Below, piece by piece: positions 1 through 7,173 of a DNA stretch of 64,000 nt (position 1 is the stretch's first letter; each line of letters opens with the position of its first letter). Under the pieces are notes generated by a model that was not told the origin of the DNA, did not search any database, and was given only the letters and a program-made list of their open reading frames with translations. The translations under genes were made by a program, and so were the position numbers. The DNA is from Gloeocapsopsis crepidinum LEGE 06123 (GTDB taxonomy: Bacteria; Cyanobacteriota; Cyanobacteriia; Cyanobacteriales; Chroococcidiopsidaceae), in contig NZ_JADEWN010000004.1 of the NCBI RefSeq assembly GCF_015207655.1, forward strand, positions 1 through 64,000, given 5' to 3'.

Positions 1-72
1 CCTATGCCACTGAGGTTCAAAATATGTGCAAAAATCATCGACCTCACAAAACAATGCTTCTAAACTAGACAT
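1..72 (-). CDS. IS982-family transposase, N-terminal 24 residues (partial)
   Basis: Starting from ATG at 72 and reading leftward off the window, this encodes the same first 24 residues (MSSLEALFCEVDDF...) as the transposase fragment at 18900. The reading frame is open to the edge. Whether this copy is full length and active cannot be judged, since all catalytic residues would lie outside the window. No Shine-Dalgarno sequence is obvious upstream of the start. The call depends on identity with the second copy. Confidence 0.8.
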   Translation of the reverse strand, partial: MSSLEALFCEVDDFCTYFEPQWHR

Positions 73-147
73 AGGACGGGGCGCTGAATGGTTTAACTTA
101 ATTTCAGCTTACTTGCCCCCTCCTTTTCTTATCCCGAACTGACGTTA
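1..147 (-). mobile_element. Left end of an IS982-family insertion sequence (cut by window edge)
   Basis: These 147 bases are the exact reverse complement of 18825-18971, where a second copy lies. The shared block stops abruptly at 147 (copy 2: at 18825), which marks the IS terminus; it reads TAACGTCAGTTCGGGATAAG from the outside inwards. The rest of the element lies beyond base 1. Family assignment rests on the transposase encoded by the second copy. The opposite terminus and any target duplication cannot be seen here. Confidence 0.85.
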
Positions 148-231
148 AATACAAACTCTTGATATGCAAAGTTTTTGATGCGATCGCCCAATCAATAAGT
201 AGTTAATATTCCCCTAAAGCAAGGAGGCAGC

Positions 232-456
232 ATGCAATCTTTAATTATAAGATCTCCAAAAATAGCCCGATTAATTTGTCAATTAGTTCCGGCACAATGT
301 CCTTTTGAAAGAAATATTAAATTTGGTAATATTTTTGTACATATTCCACCATTGTGCAAACTTAATCCTTTCTACAATGAGATAGTTCATCTTCGTTTTC
401 TTTGCTTATCTTATTTAGCTGAGGAGTGTGGAGAAGATGTTTCAGTCTATTGCTAA
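232..456 (+). CDS. Mo-dependent nitrogenase C-terminal domain protein (small)
   Basis: A 74-residue protein that matches, by pattern, the cyanobacterial family annotated as Mo-dependent nitrogenase C-terminus. Family-like blocks are LICQLVPAQCPFER near the N-terminus, HIPPLCKLNPFYNE in the middle, and LSYLAEECGED-(x)4-YC at the end, with several conserved cysteines. An excellent ribosome site (AAGGAGG at 221-227) fixes the ATG start. Despite the name, the family occurs widely in cyanobacteria that do not fix nitrogen, and its role is unknown. No nif gene is nearby. It sits just inside an IS982 terminus and stands alone on its strand. Confidence 0.75.
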   Translation: MQSLIIRSPKIARLICQLVPAQCPFERNIKFGNIFVHIPPLCKLNPFYNEIVHLRFLCLSYLAEECGEDVSVYC

Positions 457-555
457 TGAGTCAACTTAAATGTCACATCACTTCACTTGTAAAGAAATCA
501 AAGTAGTTTCTCTTCTGCTATTTGTCATTCTAATTGTAAAAAATTAAGAAAAAAC

Positions 556-837
556 ATGAAAATCAAAGCACAAATTTATACATCGAGTAATATCACTGAT
601 GTGCTGCCTAGTGGCACATGGCAATATCGACTACTCCTAGAAGACAACTACGTACGTTTAGTAGAAGCCTATAGCGAGCTGGGCTATTGTGATGCTGAGG
701 ATAACTTTTTTTGTAGAGAGCAATTGATAGAACTGTTTTTTGGTTCGAGTAGTCAGTTTGACTATTCAATAGCAGAAGCTGAAGAATGCAGCGGCTCACA
801 TCCGATCGCAGCAGTTGACTGTGAAACAGAGAAATAA
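556..837 (+). CDS. Hypothetical protein, 93 aa
   Basis: I do not recognise the family. The product is acidic, with no signal peptide or membrane segment; it has a Tyr/Leu/Glu-rich middle (residues 24-65) and ends in a Ser/Glu-rich tail. The ATG at 556 lacks a clear ribosome site. Gene status is supported by an open frame in a region with no competing gene and by cyanobacterial-looking codon use. It lies between the Mo-nitrogenase-domain gene and the convergent rnz. It could be a lineage-restricted gene. Confidence 0.5.
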   Translation: MKIKAQIYTSSNITDVLPSGTWQYRLLLEDNYVRLVEAYSELGYCDAEDNFFCREQLIELFFGSSSQFDYSIAEAEECSGSHPIAAVDCETEK

Positions 838-877
838 CATAATTAACCTTTGTTATTATGAGCAGTCCTAATTTATT

Positions 878-1837
878 TTATCCAGCAGCTTTTGCGAATT
901 CTACTTCTCGGCGTCTGGGAACTTCATAAGTCATAAAATCGTATGCCATTTCTGTGTTGGAAAAAATTGCCCGTGCTTCTTGGAGTAAGTCTTTTAATTC
1001 TATGGCATTGCCTGGAGCATAGCGAGGACTAAAGTGTGTCATAATTAATGATTTGGCTTGAGCAGCTAAAGCGACTTGTGCTGCCATTGTTGAGGTGGAA
1101 TGTAAGCGTTGAAAAGCAAGTTCTGCATCCTGATGAGAAAAGGTTGCTTCGTGAATCAAAACATCTGCGTCTTGAGCTAAGACTACTGCACTATCGCAAT
1201 AGATTGTGTCTGTACAATAAGCAATTTTGCGCCCAATTTCTGGCAATCCACATAAATCTGTACCATTGATTGTGCGTCCATCGAGAAGTGTGACAGTTTC
1301 TCCTCGTTTGAGTTGACCGTAAATTCTTCCTGGAGGAATTGCTAGTGCTTTCGCCTTTTCAACATCAAATCTTCCTGGACGATCTTTTTCGGCAATGCGA
1401 TAGCCAAAGGTTGTGACACGATGTTCTAAACGTTCGCAAGTGACTGTAAATTCATTATCTTCATAAACAACACCAGGTTGTACAGTATGAACTTGTATAC
1501 TGTAGGCTAGGTGAGTAGAAGAATACCGACTACACGCCCGCAAGTATTCGTCTAATTTTGGTGGACCATAGAGATCAATTCTTTTTGTATTACCAGCTAA
1601 TCCACAGGTGGCTAGAAGACCCATTAAGCCAAAAATGTGATCTCCATGCAAGTGCGTGATAAAAATGCGCGAGAGTTGGCTGATTTTGAGATCGCTACGT
1701 AAAATTTGATGTTGTGTCCCTTCTCCACAGTCAAACAACCACATTTCAGCTCTTTGCGGTAAACGGAGTGCCACGCTAGAGACATTACGCGATCGCGTAG
1801 GGACACCGGAACTTGTTCCTAAAAATGTAATCTGCAC
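878..1837 (-). CDS. rnz: Ribonuclease Z (tRNA 3' endonuclease)
   Basis: This enzyme removes the 3' trailer from tRNA precursors by zinc-dependent endonucleolytic cleavage, leaving the discriminator base for CCA addition. The 319-residue length is normal for the bacterial short form. It opens with QITFLGTSSGVPTRSRNVSS, characteristic of the family, and carries the metallo-beta-lactamase motif THLHGDH (His62, His64, Asp66, His67). Further metal ligands follow in YCTDT and MTHFSPRY. The start is a GTG at 1837, chosen because the family always begins M-x-I-T-F-L-G. The gene appears monocistronic and converges on the preceding hypothetical gene. Confidence 0.95.
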   Translation of the reverse strand: MQITFLGTSSGVPTRSRNVSSVALRLPQRAEMWLFDCGEGTQHQILRSDLKISQLSRIFITHLHGDHIFGLMGLLATCGLAGNTKRIDLYGPPKLDEYLRACSRYSSTHLAYSIQVHTVQPGVVYEDNEFTVTCERLEHRVTTFGYRIAEKDRPGRFDVEKAKALAIPPGRIYGQLKRGETVTLLDGRTINGTDLCGLPEIGRKIAYCTDTIYCDSAVVLAQDADVLIHEATFSHQDAELAFQRLHSTSTMAAQVALAAQAKSLIMTHFSPRYAPGNAIELKDLLQEARAIFSNTEMAYDFMTYEVPRRREVEFAKAAG

Positions 1838-2031
1838 GAAAAATTTGGCAACCTATCTACACAATTATGCGACTTCTTTATTTATAGTGGCACGACTAGA
1901 GGAGAAAACTAATTTATAGATTTGATTACTGCAAAAACGAGATTATTTCGCTTATACTGGTTTATTTGAAATTTCGGATTGACAGATTTCTATCCTATCG
2001 CCAAAGCAAAATAAATTGTCAGGATATCAGC

Positions 2032-3153
2032 ATGAGATTTAATCTATCCTTATTATCCCTTCAAGGACGCTTCTGGGGGCTTTCTACTTTGTTTTGGATC
2101 GTGCTAGTGGCTCCTGCAAATGCTGCTATGGAAGTTAGAGTAGCAATTCAACAAGGTGTTAATCAACTGAAAGTTGGTAGTTCTACAACAGCGACAGTAC
2201 GCGATTACAGTAGTGGCAAACCTTTAGGTCAACTTGCAGCAATGAATGCATTTTATGCCCAACCTGATCCTGCTGGAATTTCCTTAGCAGAAGTACAATC
2301 TTCGGCAGTGTGGGTTGAACCGAGTGAAAAGGGCTATGTTTTTATTGGCGATCGCTGGTATCGAGGAAAAACCTTGTTGTTGCCTACACAACAAGGAGTC
2401 ACTGCCGTTAACTATGTTGATTTAGAACAATATCTTTACAGCGTTCTCGGCGGAGAAATGAATGGTAATTGGCACCAAGAAGCCTTAAAAGCCCAAGCTG
2501 TTGCAGCGCGTACTTATGCCGTTTACAAGCGAGAAAATGAAAGCAACGGTATTTACGATGTCGTCAATACACAATCATCACAAGTTTATAAAGGTATTGC
2601 TAGCGAATCACCTGGTACTCATGCTGCGGTGAATGCTACCGCTGGACAAATTTTGACTCATAATAACAAAGCAATTCTTGCAGCGTTTCATGCGTGTTCT
2701 GGCGGTCATACAGAGAACGTTGAAGATGTATGGTCGCAGCCATTACCATACTTGCGGGGAGTGGCTGGCTATGATGACAACGTTAATGCTTGTCAGTGGG
2801 TAAAGACGGTTACTGGAGCAGAGCTTAATCAAAAAATTACAGGAATCGGTACTATTCAAGCTTTAACTCCCGTTTTAAGTCCTTATGGTAGTATCAAAAG
2901 CATGAAATTTGTAGGCGATCGCGGTACGCGAGAATTGCGAGGAGACGCTTTACGGACAGCACTCGGTTTAAGAAGTACGCGCTTTACCATCACTGCCGAA
3001 CCTTTGGGTTTACGCTTTAATGGTCGTGGTTGGGGTCATGGCTTAGGTATGAGTCAATGGGGAGCTTATAATTTAGCGCAACAGGGAGTAAGATACGAGC
3101 AAATACTAGCGCACTATTATCGCGGTGCTAGCATAGCTAAGCTGGAACGTTAA
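2032..3153 (+). CDS. SpoIID/LytB domain secreted protein
   Basis: This is a secreted SpoIID-type protein, a family whose Bacillus member is a lytic transglycosylase active on denuded peptidoglycan during engulfment; in cyanobacteria the role is unproven, probably cell-wall remodelling. The ATG at 2032 gives 373 residues and places a good signal peptide at the N-terminus (hydrophobic stretch ending VAPANAAM). An upstream in-frame TTG at 1966 would put a polar extension before the signal, so I rejected it; AGGA at 2021-2024 supports the ATG. Family motifs are YVDLEQYLYSVLGGEM, the ALKAQAVAARTYA block, FHACSGGHTE and, near the C-terminus, GRGWGHGLGMSQWGA. Confidence 0.9.
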   Translation: MRFNLSLLSLQGRFWGLSTLFWIVLVAPANAAMEVRVAIQQGVNQLKVGSSTTATVRDYSSGKPLGQLAAMNAFYAQPDPAGISLAEVQSSAVWVEPSEKGYVFIGDRWYRGKTLLLPTQQGVTAVNYVDLEQYLYSVLGGEMNGNWHQEALKAQAVAARTYAVYKRENESNGIYDVVNTQSSQVYKGIASESPGTHAAVNATAGQILTHNNKAILAAFHACSGGHTENVEDVWSQPLPYLRGVAGYDDNVNACQWVKTVTGAELNQKITGIGTIQALTPVLSPYGSIKSMKFVGDRGTRELRGDALRTALGLRSTRFTITAEPLGLRFNGRGWGHGLGMSQWGAYNLAQQGVRYEQILAHYYRGASIAKLER

Positions 3154-3408
3154 TGCTGAGAGGGTACTGAAACTCTCAAGCGAAATAGTGAAAGGCGATC
3201 TCTTCTTGCTACGATCGCTCAAGCCCATCTGCTATGAAGAATAAGTTAAACTGTGCGATCGCTCGATCTACATGGCTGAAACATGAAGCAATGCGATCTT
3301 CTCAGAGTGGCGGACAGCTTAGACTAGTAAGCAATATCAGACAGGGAACCGAAGCGATCGTCACAGTCAATTCAAAATCAGCAGTTAAACTCCAAGGATG
3401 CAGCAACA

Positions 3409-3855
3409 ATGGTGCAAGCGATCAACTCACGCAATCTCTACGAGCAAGACCTCATGGCATGGTACGAAGATACGATCGCCAAACTCAAAACTGGAAACTT
3501 TAGCAATATTGATATCAATAAATTAATTGAGGAGATCGAAGGGTTGGCAGGACGCGATCGCCGTGAGTTCAAAAGCCGTTTAAGAGTATTACTCGCTCAT
3601 TTACTCAAGCGCATTTATGTTAACTCTCCTGATGACTATAGAGGTTGGGAAATTACGGTGCGATCGCAGCGCCAGCAACTTCTAGATCTGTTAGAACAAT
3701 CCCCTAGTCTGCGCAACTATTTTGCCGAAATATTTACCAAATGCTGGAACGATGCACGGACAGAAGTAACAGAAGACTATCCTCAAACTGAATTTCCCAG
3801 CGAGTGGACATTCAGCTACGAAATTGACACGCTACTTAACAAGAAATTTTGGTAG
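3409..3855 (+). CDS. DUF29 family protein
   Basis: A 148-residue member of DUF29, a family very abundant in cyanobacteria and of unknown function. Typical landmarks are LYEQDLMAWYEDTIAKLK at residues 9-26, IDINKLIEEIEGL around 34-46, the R-R-E-F-K-S-R-L helix and LLAHLLKRIY, followed by W-x-x-T-I-x-x-Q-type spacing and a C-terminal FPSEWTFSYEIDTLL. The length is full for the family. It stands alone between a SpoIID gene and convergent holB. Overlapping frames upstream (3234-3503) look like noise rich in HIP1 sites. Confidence 0.88.
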   Translation: MVQAINSRNLYEQDLMAWYEDTIAKLKTGNFSNIDINKLIEEIEGLAGRDRREFKSRLRVLLAHLLKRIYVNSPDDYRGWEITVRSQRQQLLDLLEQSPSLRNYFAEIFTKCWNDARTEVTEDYPQTEFPSEWTFSYEIDTLLNKKFW

Positions 3856-4014
3856 TTTGATTTTAATAATTTGCAGAAGACTTGCTTTCTTACCAATGGC
3901 GATCGCATCCGCAAACTTATTTCAACGTGAGTTCAACGGTTAGTAAAATGAAAAAAACACTACTACCTACTACCCAACTCGGAAAGGTGAGATCTATAAA
4001 TTATGCTCTCTTAG

Positions 4015-5004
4015 TTAATTAATACTTACATGTTTTGGTTGTAATTGACTTATTTCGAGTAACGTCACTTCCCAAACTAATCGGGGTTGTACGTAGGAGC
4101 TTAAGTATTTCTTGGCTTGTTCTAAAGGTGGTAAAGGTGAGTTTTGAAGTTCTCCTGCTAAAAACTGCTGCCAATAACAGTATTGTAAGTAATCTAACAA
4201 CCACAGTTGAGCTTCTGTATCTAAAGTTTTATCAATTTGTCTTGCTAATTCTAAGGCGCTGTGTAGGGATTGTGGAGGATAAGCAACAGCTTTAAGTAAT
4301 TCGGTAGGAATTGTTTGAAGTTGCTGAGTTCCGGCGATCGCTTCTCCTGGGCTTCCTTGGGCGATCGCTAATACAACCGGCGATGTCTGTAAAATCTCTT
4401 CATGACCAGTTTGCTGCAAAACTCGTGCCATCTGATCTTGAGCGAGGCGATAAAACGGAATCCGCTGACACCGAGATACCAAGGTTGGTAGTAAAGATTC
4501 TACTGCAGGCGCGATTAAAATAATTGTTGCTAACCCTGGTTCTTCTAATGTTTTGAGCAAAGCATTTGCCGCAGCTTCTGCCATTGTTTCTGCTTGTTCA
4601 ATCACAACAATATTTCTTGGCGCTTCTAGGGGAAAACGACTGAGAAACTGCGATATTTCGCGAATTTGCTCAGTACGGATAATAGGAGGGGCTTTACGCT
4701 TAACTCCAGCAGCTACGGCTTCTAATGCTGTAAGTCGCTGTCCTTGATGCAAATAAGTAGGTTGTACCCACAATACATCTGGGTGATTTCCTAATTGCAA
4801 GCGTTGTTTGATTTGCTGCTGTTTGTCTGGTGCAACATTTGTACAGAATATTTGCGCGATAAAGCAGTGTGCTGTTAAGCTACGTCCTACCCCTGGTGGA
4901 CCAACAAATAAATAAGCAGGAGCAATTCGCTGGCGGTTGACTGCTTGTGTCAGAAACTCAATTGCTGGCGCTTGTCCAATAACGGATGTGAAAAAAGGAG
5001 ACAC
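4015..5004 (-). CDS. holB: DNA polymerase III subunit delta'
   Basis: The delta' subunit is part of the clamp loader that places the sliding clamp on primed DNA. The 329-residue protein has the AAA+ clamp-loader layout: AYLFVGPPGVGRSLTAHCF (degenerate P-loop, Arg instead of the usual Lys), NIVVIEQAETMAEAAANALL as Walker B/delta'-box, KTLEEPG, and the SRCQRIPF sensor motif. The altered P-loop agrees with delta' usually being ATPase-inactive. GTG at 5004 is the likely start. It lies 45 bases after tmk on the same strand, an arrangement common in cyanobacteria, so the two are probably cotranscribed. Confidence 0.93.
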   Translation of the reverse strand: MSPFFTSVIGQAPAIEFLTQAVNRQRIAPAYLFVGPPGVGRSLTAHCFIAQIFCTNVAPDKQQQIKQRLQLGNHPDVLWVQPTYLHQGQRLTALEAVAAGVKRKAPPIIRTEQIREISQFLSRFPLEAPRNIVVIEQAETMAEAAANALLKTLEEPGLATIILIAPAVESLLPTLVSRCQRIPFYRLAQDQMARVLQQTGHEEILQTSPVVLAIAQGSPGEAIAGTQQLQTIPTELLKAVAYPPQSLHSALELARQIDKTLDTEAQLWLLDYLQYCYWQQFLAGELQNSPLPPLEQAKKYLSSYVQPRLVWEVTLLEISQLQPKHVSIN

Positions 5005-5049
5005 GGGGAATAGTGATTAGTGATTATGATGACTTTGTCCTTTTTAAGT

Positions 5050-5712
5050 TTATAAACTCTGACTTCTGATTTCGGGAAAGCGTTGCATTAGGATTTGCTG
5101 AATTTGTTCTTGAACTTCGGCTTCACTATAACTTGCATCGATTCTGACAATGCGCTGTGGGTTTGCTTGGGCTAATTCTGTGTAGCCTTGTTGGACGCGA
5201 CGATGAAAGTCTATTTTTTCTTGCTCAATGCGATCGCCTCCGGTGCTGCGTGGAACGCGATCGCTCGTATGTTGTTGTTTTCTTGCTAGACTTACAGCGA
5301 CATCAATATCTAACCAGATAGTTAAATCGCTTTCTAGCCCACCAGTCGCAATAGTATTTAACTGTTCAATTAAACTGCGGCTTAAACCTCGACCATAACC
5401 TTGATAAGCCATCGTGGAATCAACGTAGCGATCGCATAAAATCATTGTCCCGTTTGCTAGTTCTGGTTTCAGTAACTCTTCTACGTGCTGGGCGCGATCT
5501 GCTGCATACAATAATAACTCAGTAGAGTTATAAATCGGCTGTTCGGGTATGTTCAACAACAACTGGCGCAGATCCGAACCTAAATGAGTCCCTCCTGGTT
5601 CACGGGTAACAATAACGGGGAAAGACGGCTTTAGCCACTGATACGATCGCTGTAACTGTGTTGTTTTGCCACAACCTTCCACGCCTTCAAATACAATTAA
5701 TCTACCATTCAT
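5050..5712 (-). CDS. tmk: Thymidylate kinase
   Basis: Phosphorylates dTMP to dTDP in the dTTP pathway. The 220-residue protein begins with the P-loop FEGVEGCGKTTQ, followed by TREPGGTHLG, LLLYAADRAQHVEE, and the substrate motif CDRYVDSTMAYQGYGRG; the LID region carries RK-x-x-H-T-S-D-R. All elements of a complete bacterial dTMP kinase are present. ATG at 5712 is unambiguous. It is immediately upstream of holB, so both DNA replication genes probably form one transcription unit. Confidence 0.95.
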   Translation of the reverse strand: MNGRLIVFEGVEGCGKTTQLQRSYQWLKPSFPVIVTREPGGTHLGSDLRQLLLNIPEQPIYNSTELLLYAADRAQHVEELLKPELANGTMILCDRYVDSTMAYQGYGRGLSRSLIEQLNTIATGGLESDLTIWLDIDVAVSLARKQQHTSDRVPRSTGGDRIEQEKIDFHRRVQQGYTELAQANPQRIVRIDASYSEAEVQEQIQQILMQRFPEIRSQSL

Positions 5713-5920
5713 ACATTGACTTAATTTTTACTCTCTGTAATTTGTACAAAAGTTGCAAAAACATGAAAACCGCAATTGGCAATACCTAAGCGCTAACAGC
5801 TAATTACTAACAGATTTAATTCAGCTTTGACTTTAGCAACTAAAATATCTTTTAACCCTTTACCTTTTACAATCGTCGGATATCATATAAGCGACGCGTT
5901 TCTCCTGGCGAGGAGTATCT

Positions 5921-6268
5921 ATGGCTCGCTACACTAGCTGGTTTACTGTTGAAGTTCCACCTACACGTTTACAGCAGTTGCTTGCAGAGGTTTTACAATC
6001 CTGCAACCTTGATGTTGTATATCATACAAGTGACTACGTAATGGCACAAGAAATTCCTGGACAAACGTCGTTTGCCAGGTTAGTAGTTGTAGAAATACTA
6101 ACTGATAAAACACTGAATACGACAACAGAAACTCGGATTAACGTTGTGGTAAAAAATGAAGAATTGCCATTACAGATGAATAATCATTGTTACCAGATGT
6201 TTCAACAAGTAAATCAAGCGATCGCTGACAATCGTCAGTGGCAATTAATAGAAAGTATTTGTAGCTAA
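5921..6268 (+). CDS. Conserved cyanobacterial hypothetical protein, 115 aa
   Basis: I do not recognise a named domain. The small soluble protein has no signal or membrane segment, with alternating strand-like stretches (WFTVEVPP at 6-13, DVVYHTSDYVMAQE at 34-47, RINVVVKNEELP) and a helical C-terminus ending in WQLIESICS, suggesting a compact alpha/beta fold. A GGCGAGGAG stretch ends about ten bases before the ATG and is a good ribosome site. It is divergent from tmk and followed by a hairpin at 6290. Function unknown. Confidence 0.65.
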   Translation: MARYTSWFTVEVPPTRLQQLLAEVLQSCNLDVVYHTSDYVMAQEIPGQTSFARLVVVEILTDKTLNTTTETRINVVVKNEELPLQMNNHCYQMFQQVNQAIADNRQWQLIESICS

Positions 6269-6289
6269 ATCATAAAACTGATAAAAACT

Positions 6290-6310
6290 AAGCCCTCAGA
6301 AAAGAGGGCT
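6290..6310 (+). terminator. Hairpin after the 115-aa gene
   Basis: A 7-bp perfect stem, AGCCCTC / GAGGGCT, around a seven-base loop starts 22 bases after the stop codon. It is followed by TGTATACTGCGTTTT rather than a clean T-run, so termination strength is uncertain. Confidence 0.5.
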
Positions 6311-6441
6311 TGTATACTGCGTTTTCGTTGCAATCAGCAAGTTGTAGGGTCTATGAATTAGGTAGCTATTAACTAACAACTGGGTAATATACAAGTGCGA
6401 TTGAATGTATAAGACGCAATTACACTTGTCGCTAGCATTGT

Positions 6442-6864
6442 CTAGTCTTCAAATTCAGGCATCATATTTGGACCAATAAGAGTGACATCATACTCATCTA
6501 AAGGTCCAGAAGGCATAGTATCCTTACTTAACAAGTAATAAATCGCTCGAACTTGAGGACCAAAAACGATCTCATCTTCATTTTTTAGGTCGTGGGCAGG
6601 AATTTTACGACCATTAATCAGCAATCCATTAGCACTAGGTTTCCCCTTAGAATCGCCATCAATAATGCGATAGTAAAAGCTGCCATCTTCGCGTGGCAGC
6701 CTCACTAAGGTAGCATGACGCCGAGAAACAAACTGCGAGAACAAGCGAATATCGCAGCGGGCATCTCTACCAATAGAATACACAGGAGCGTCTAGACTAA
6801 ATTCTTTACGTCCCTGATCGTCTTCAACAATCAGTATATGGTTCTGATTAGGTTGTAAAGCCAT
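6442..6864 (-). CDS. FHA domain protein
   Basis: A forkhead-associated domain protein of about 140 residues; FHA domains bind phosphothreonine peptides and often partner Ser/Thr kinases. The core signature is clear: VYSIGRDARCDIRLFSQFVS, then RRHATL, and the later SANGLLINGRKI, covering residues ~27-110. The C-terminus is acidic. I prefer the ATG at 6864; a GTG at 6888 would add eight residues, and neither has a convincing ribosome site. A kinase that could produce its target is present far away at 59.5 kb, but a link is only conjecture. Confidence 0.88.
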   Translation of the reverse strand: MALQPNQNHILIVEDDQGRKEFSLDAPVYSIGRDARCDIRLFSQFVSRRHATLVRLPREDGSFYYRIIDGDSKGKPSANGLLINGRKIPAHDLKNEDEIVFGPQVRAIYYLLSKDTMPSGPLDEYDVTLIGPNMMPEFED

Positions 6865-7138
6865 TGAAGCATCGGTTAGTAAAATCACTCAATCAATTAT
6901 TATCGCTTTAGTTACACAAGCTATTGTTCGCTGCTACAGATGCGCTCTGTACAGATATTGGCTCAGCTTAACTTAGGTTGATTGTACTCGACATTGTGCC
7001 TCCTGAGTGAAACTAAGGTAGTCTTTATATTCATCAGTAGGAATTAGTCAGCCTTTGCGACTTAGTAACATAAAGTAACACTACAAAGGAAAATTATTTA
7101 GTAGCGCACGAGCTTTCAGAAGCACAATTCTGTCTTAA

Positions 7139-7173
7139 CCCTCGCCTCTTACCCCTCATTCCTCACCCCTTTA
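7139..7173 (-). repeat. GAGGGGT-type short repeat (copy at ATPase 3' end)
   Basis: Read on the minus strand, it begins AAAGGGGTGAGGAATGAGGG and continues with a TAAGAGGCGAGG tail. It closely resembles 11308-11344. It spans the stop codon of the ATPase gene and encodes its final KGVRNEG. Such heptamer-like GAGGGGT repeats are common between cyanobacterial genes. Confidence 0.7.

Noticed and set aside
1966-2031. Upstream TTG extension of the SpoIID gene
   Set aside because: Would add 22 polar residues before an otherwise good signal peptide; ATG at 2032 is preferred.
3234-3503. 89-codon plus-strand frame overlapping the start of the DUF29 gene
   Set aside because: Out of frame with the DUF29 gene, no family features; its sequence reflects HIP1-rich spacer DNA.
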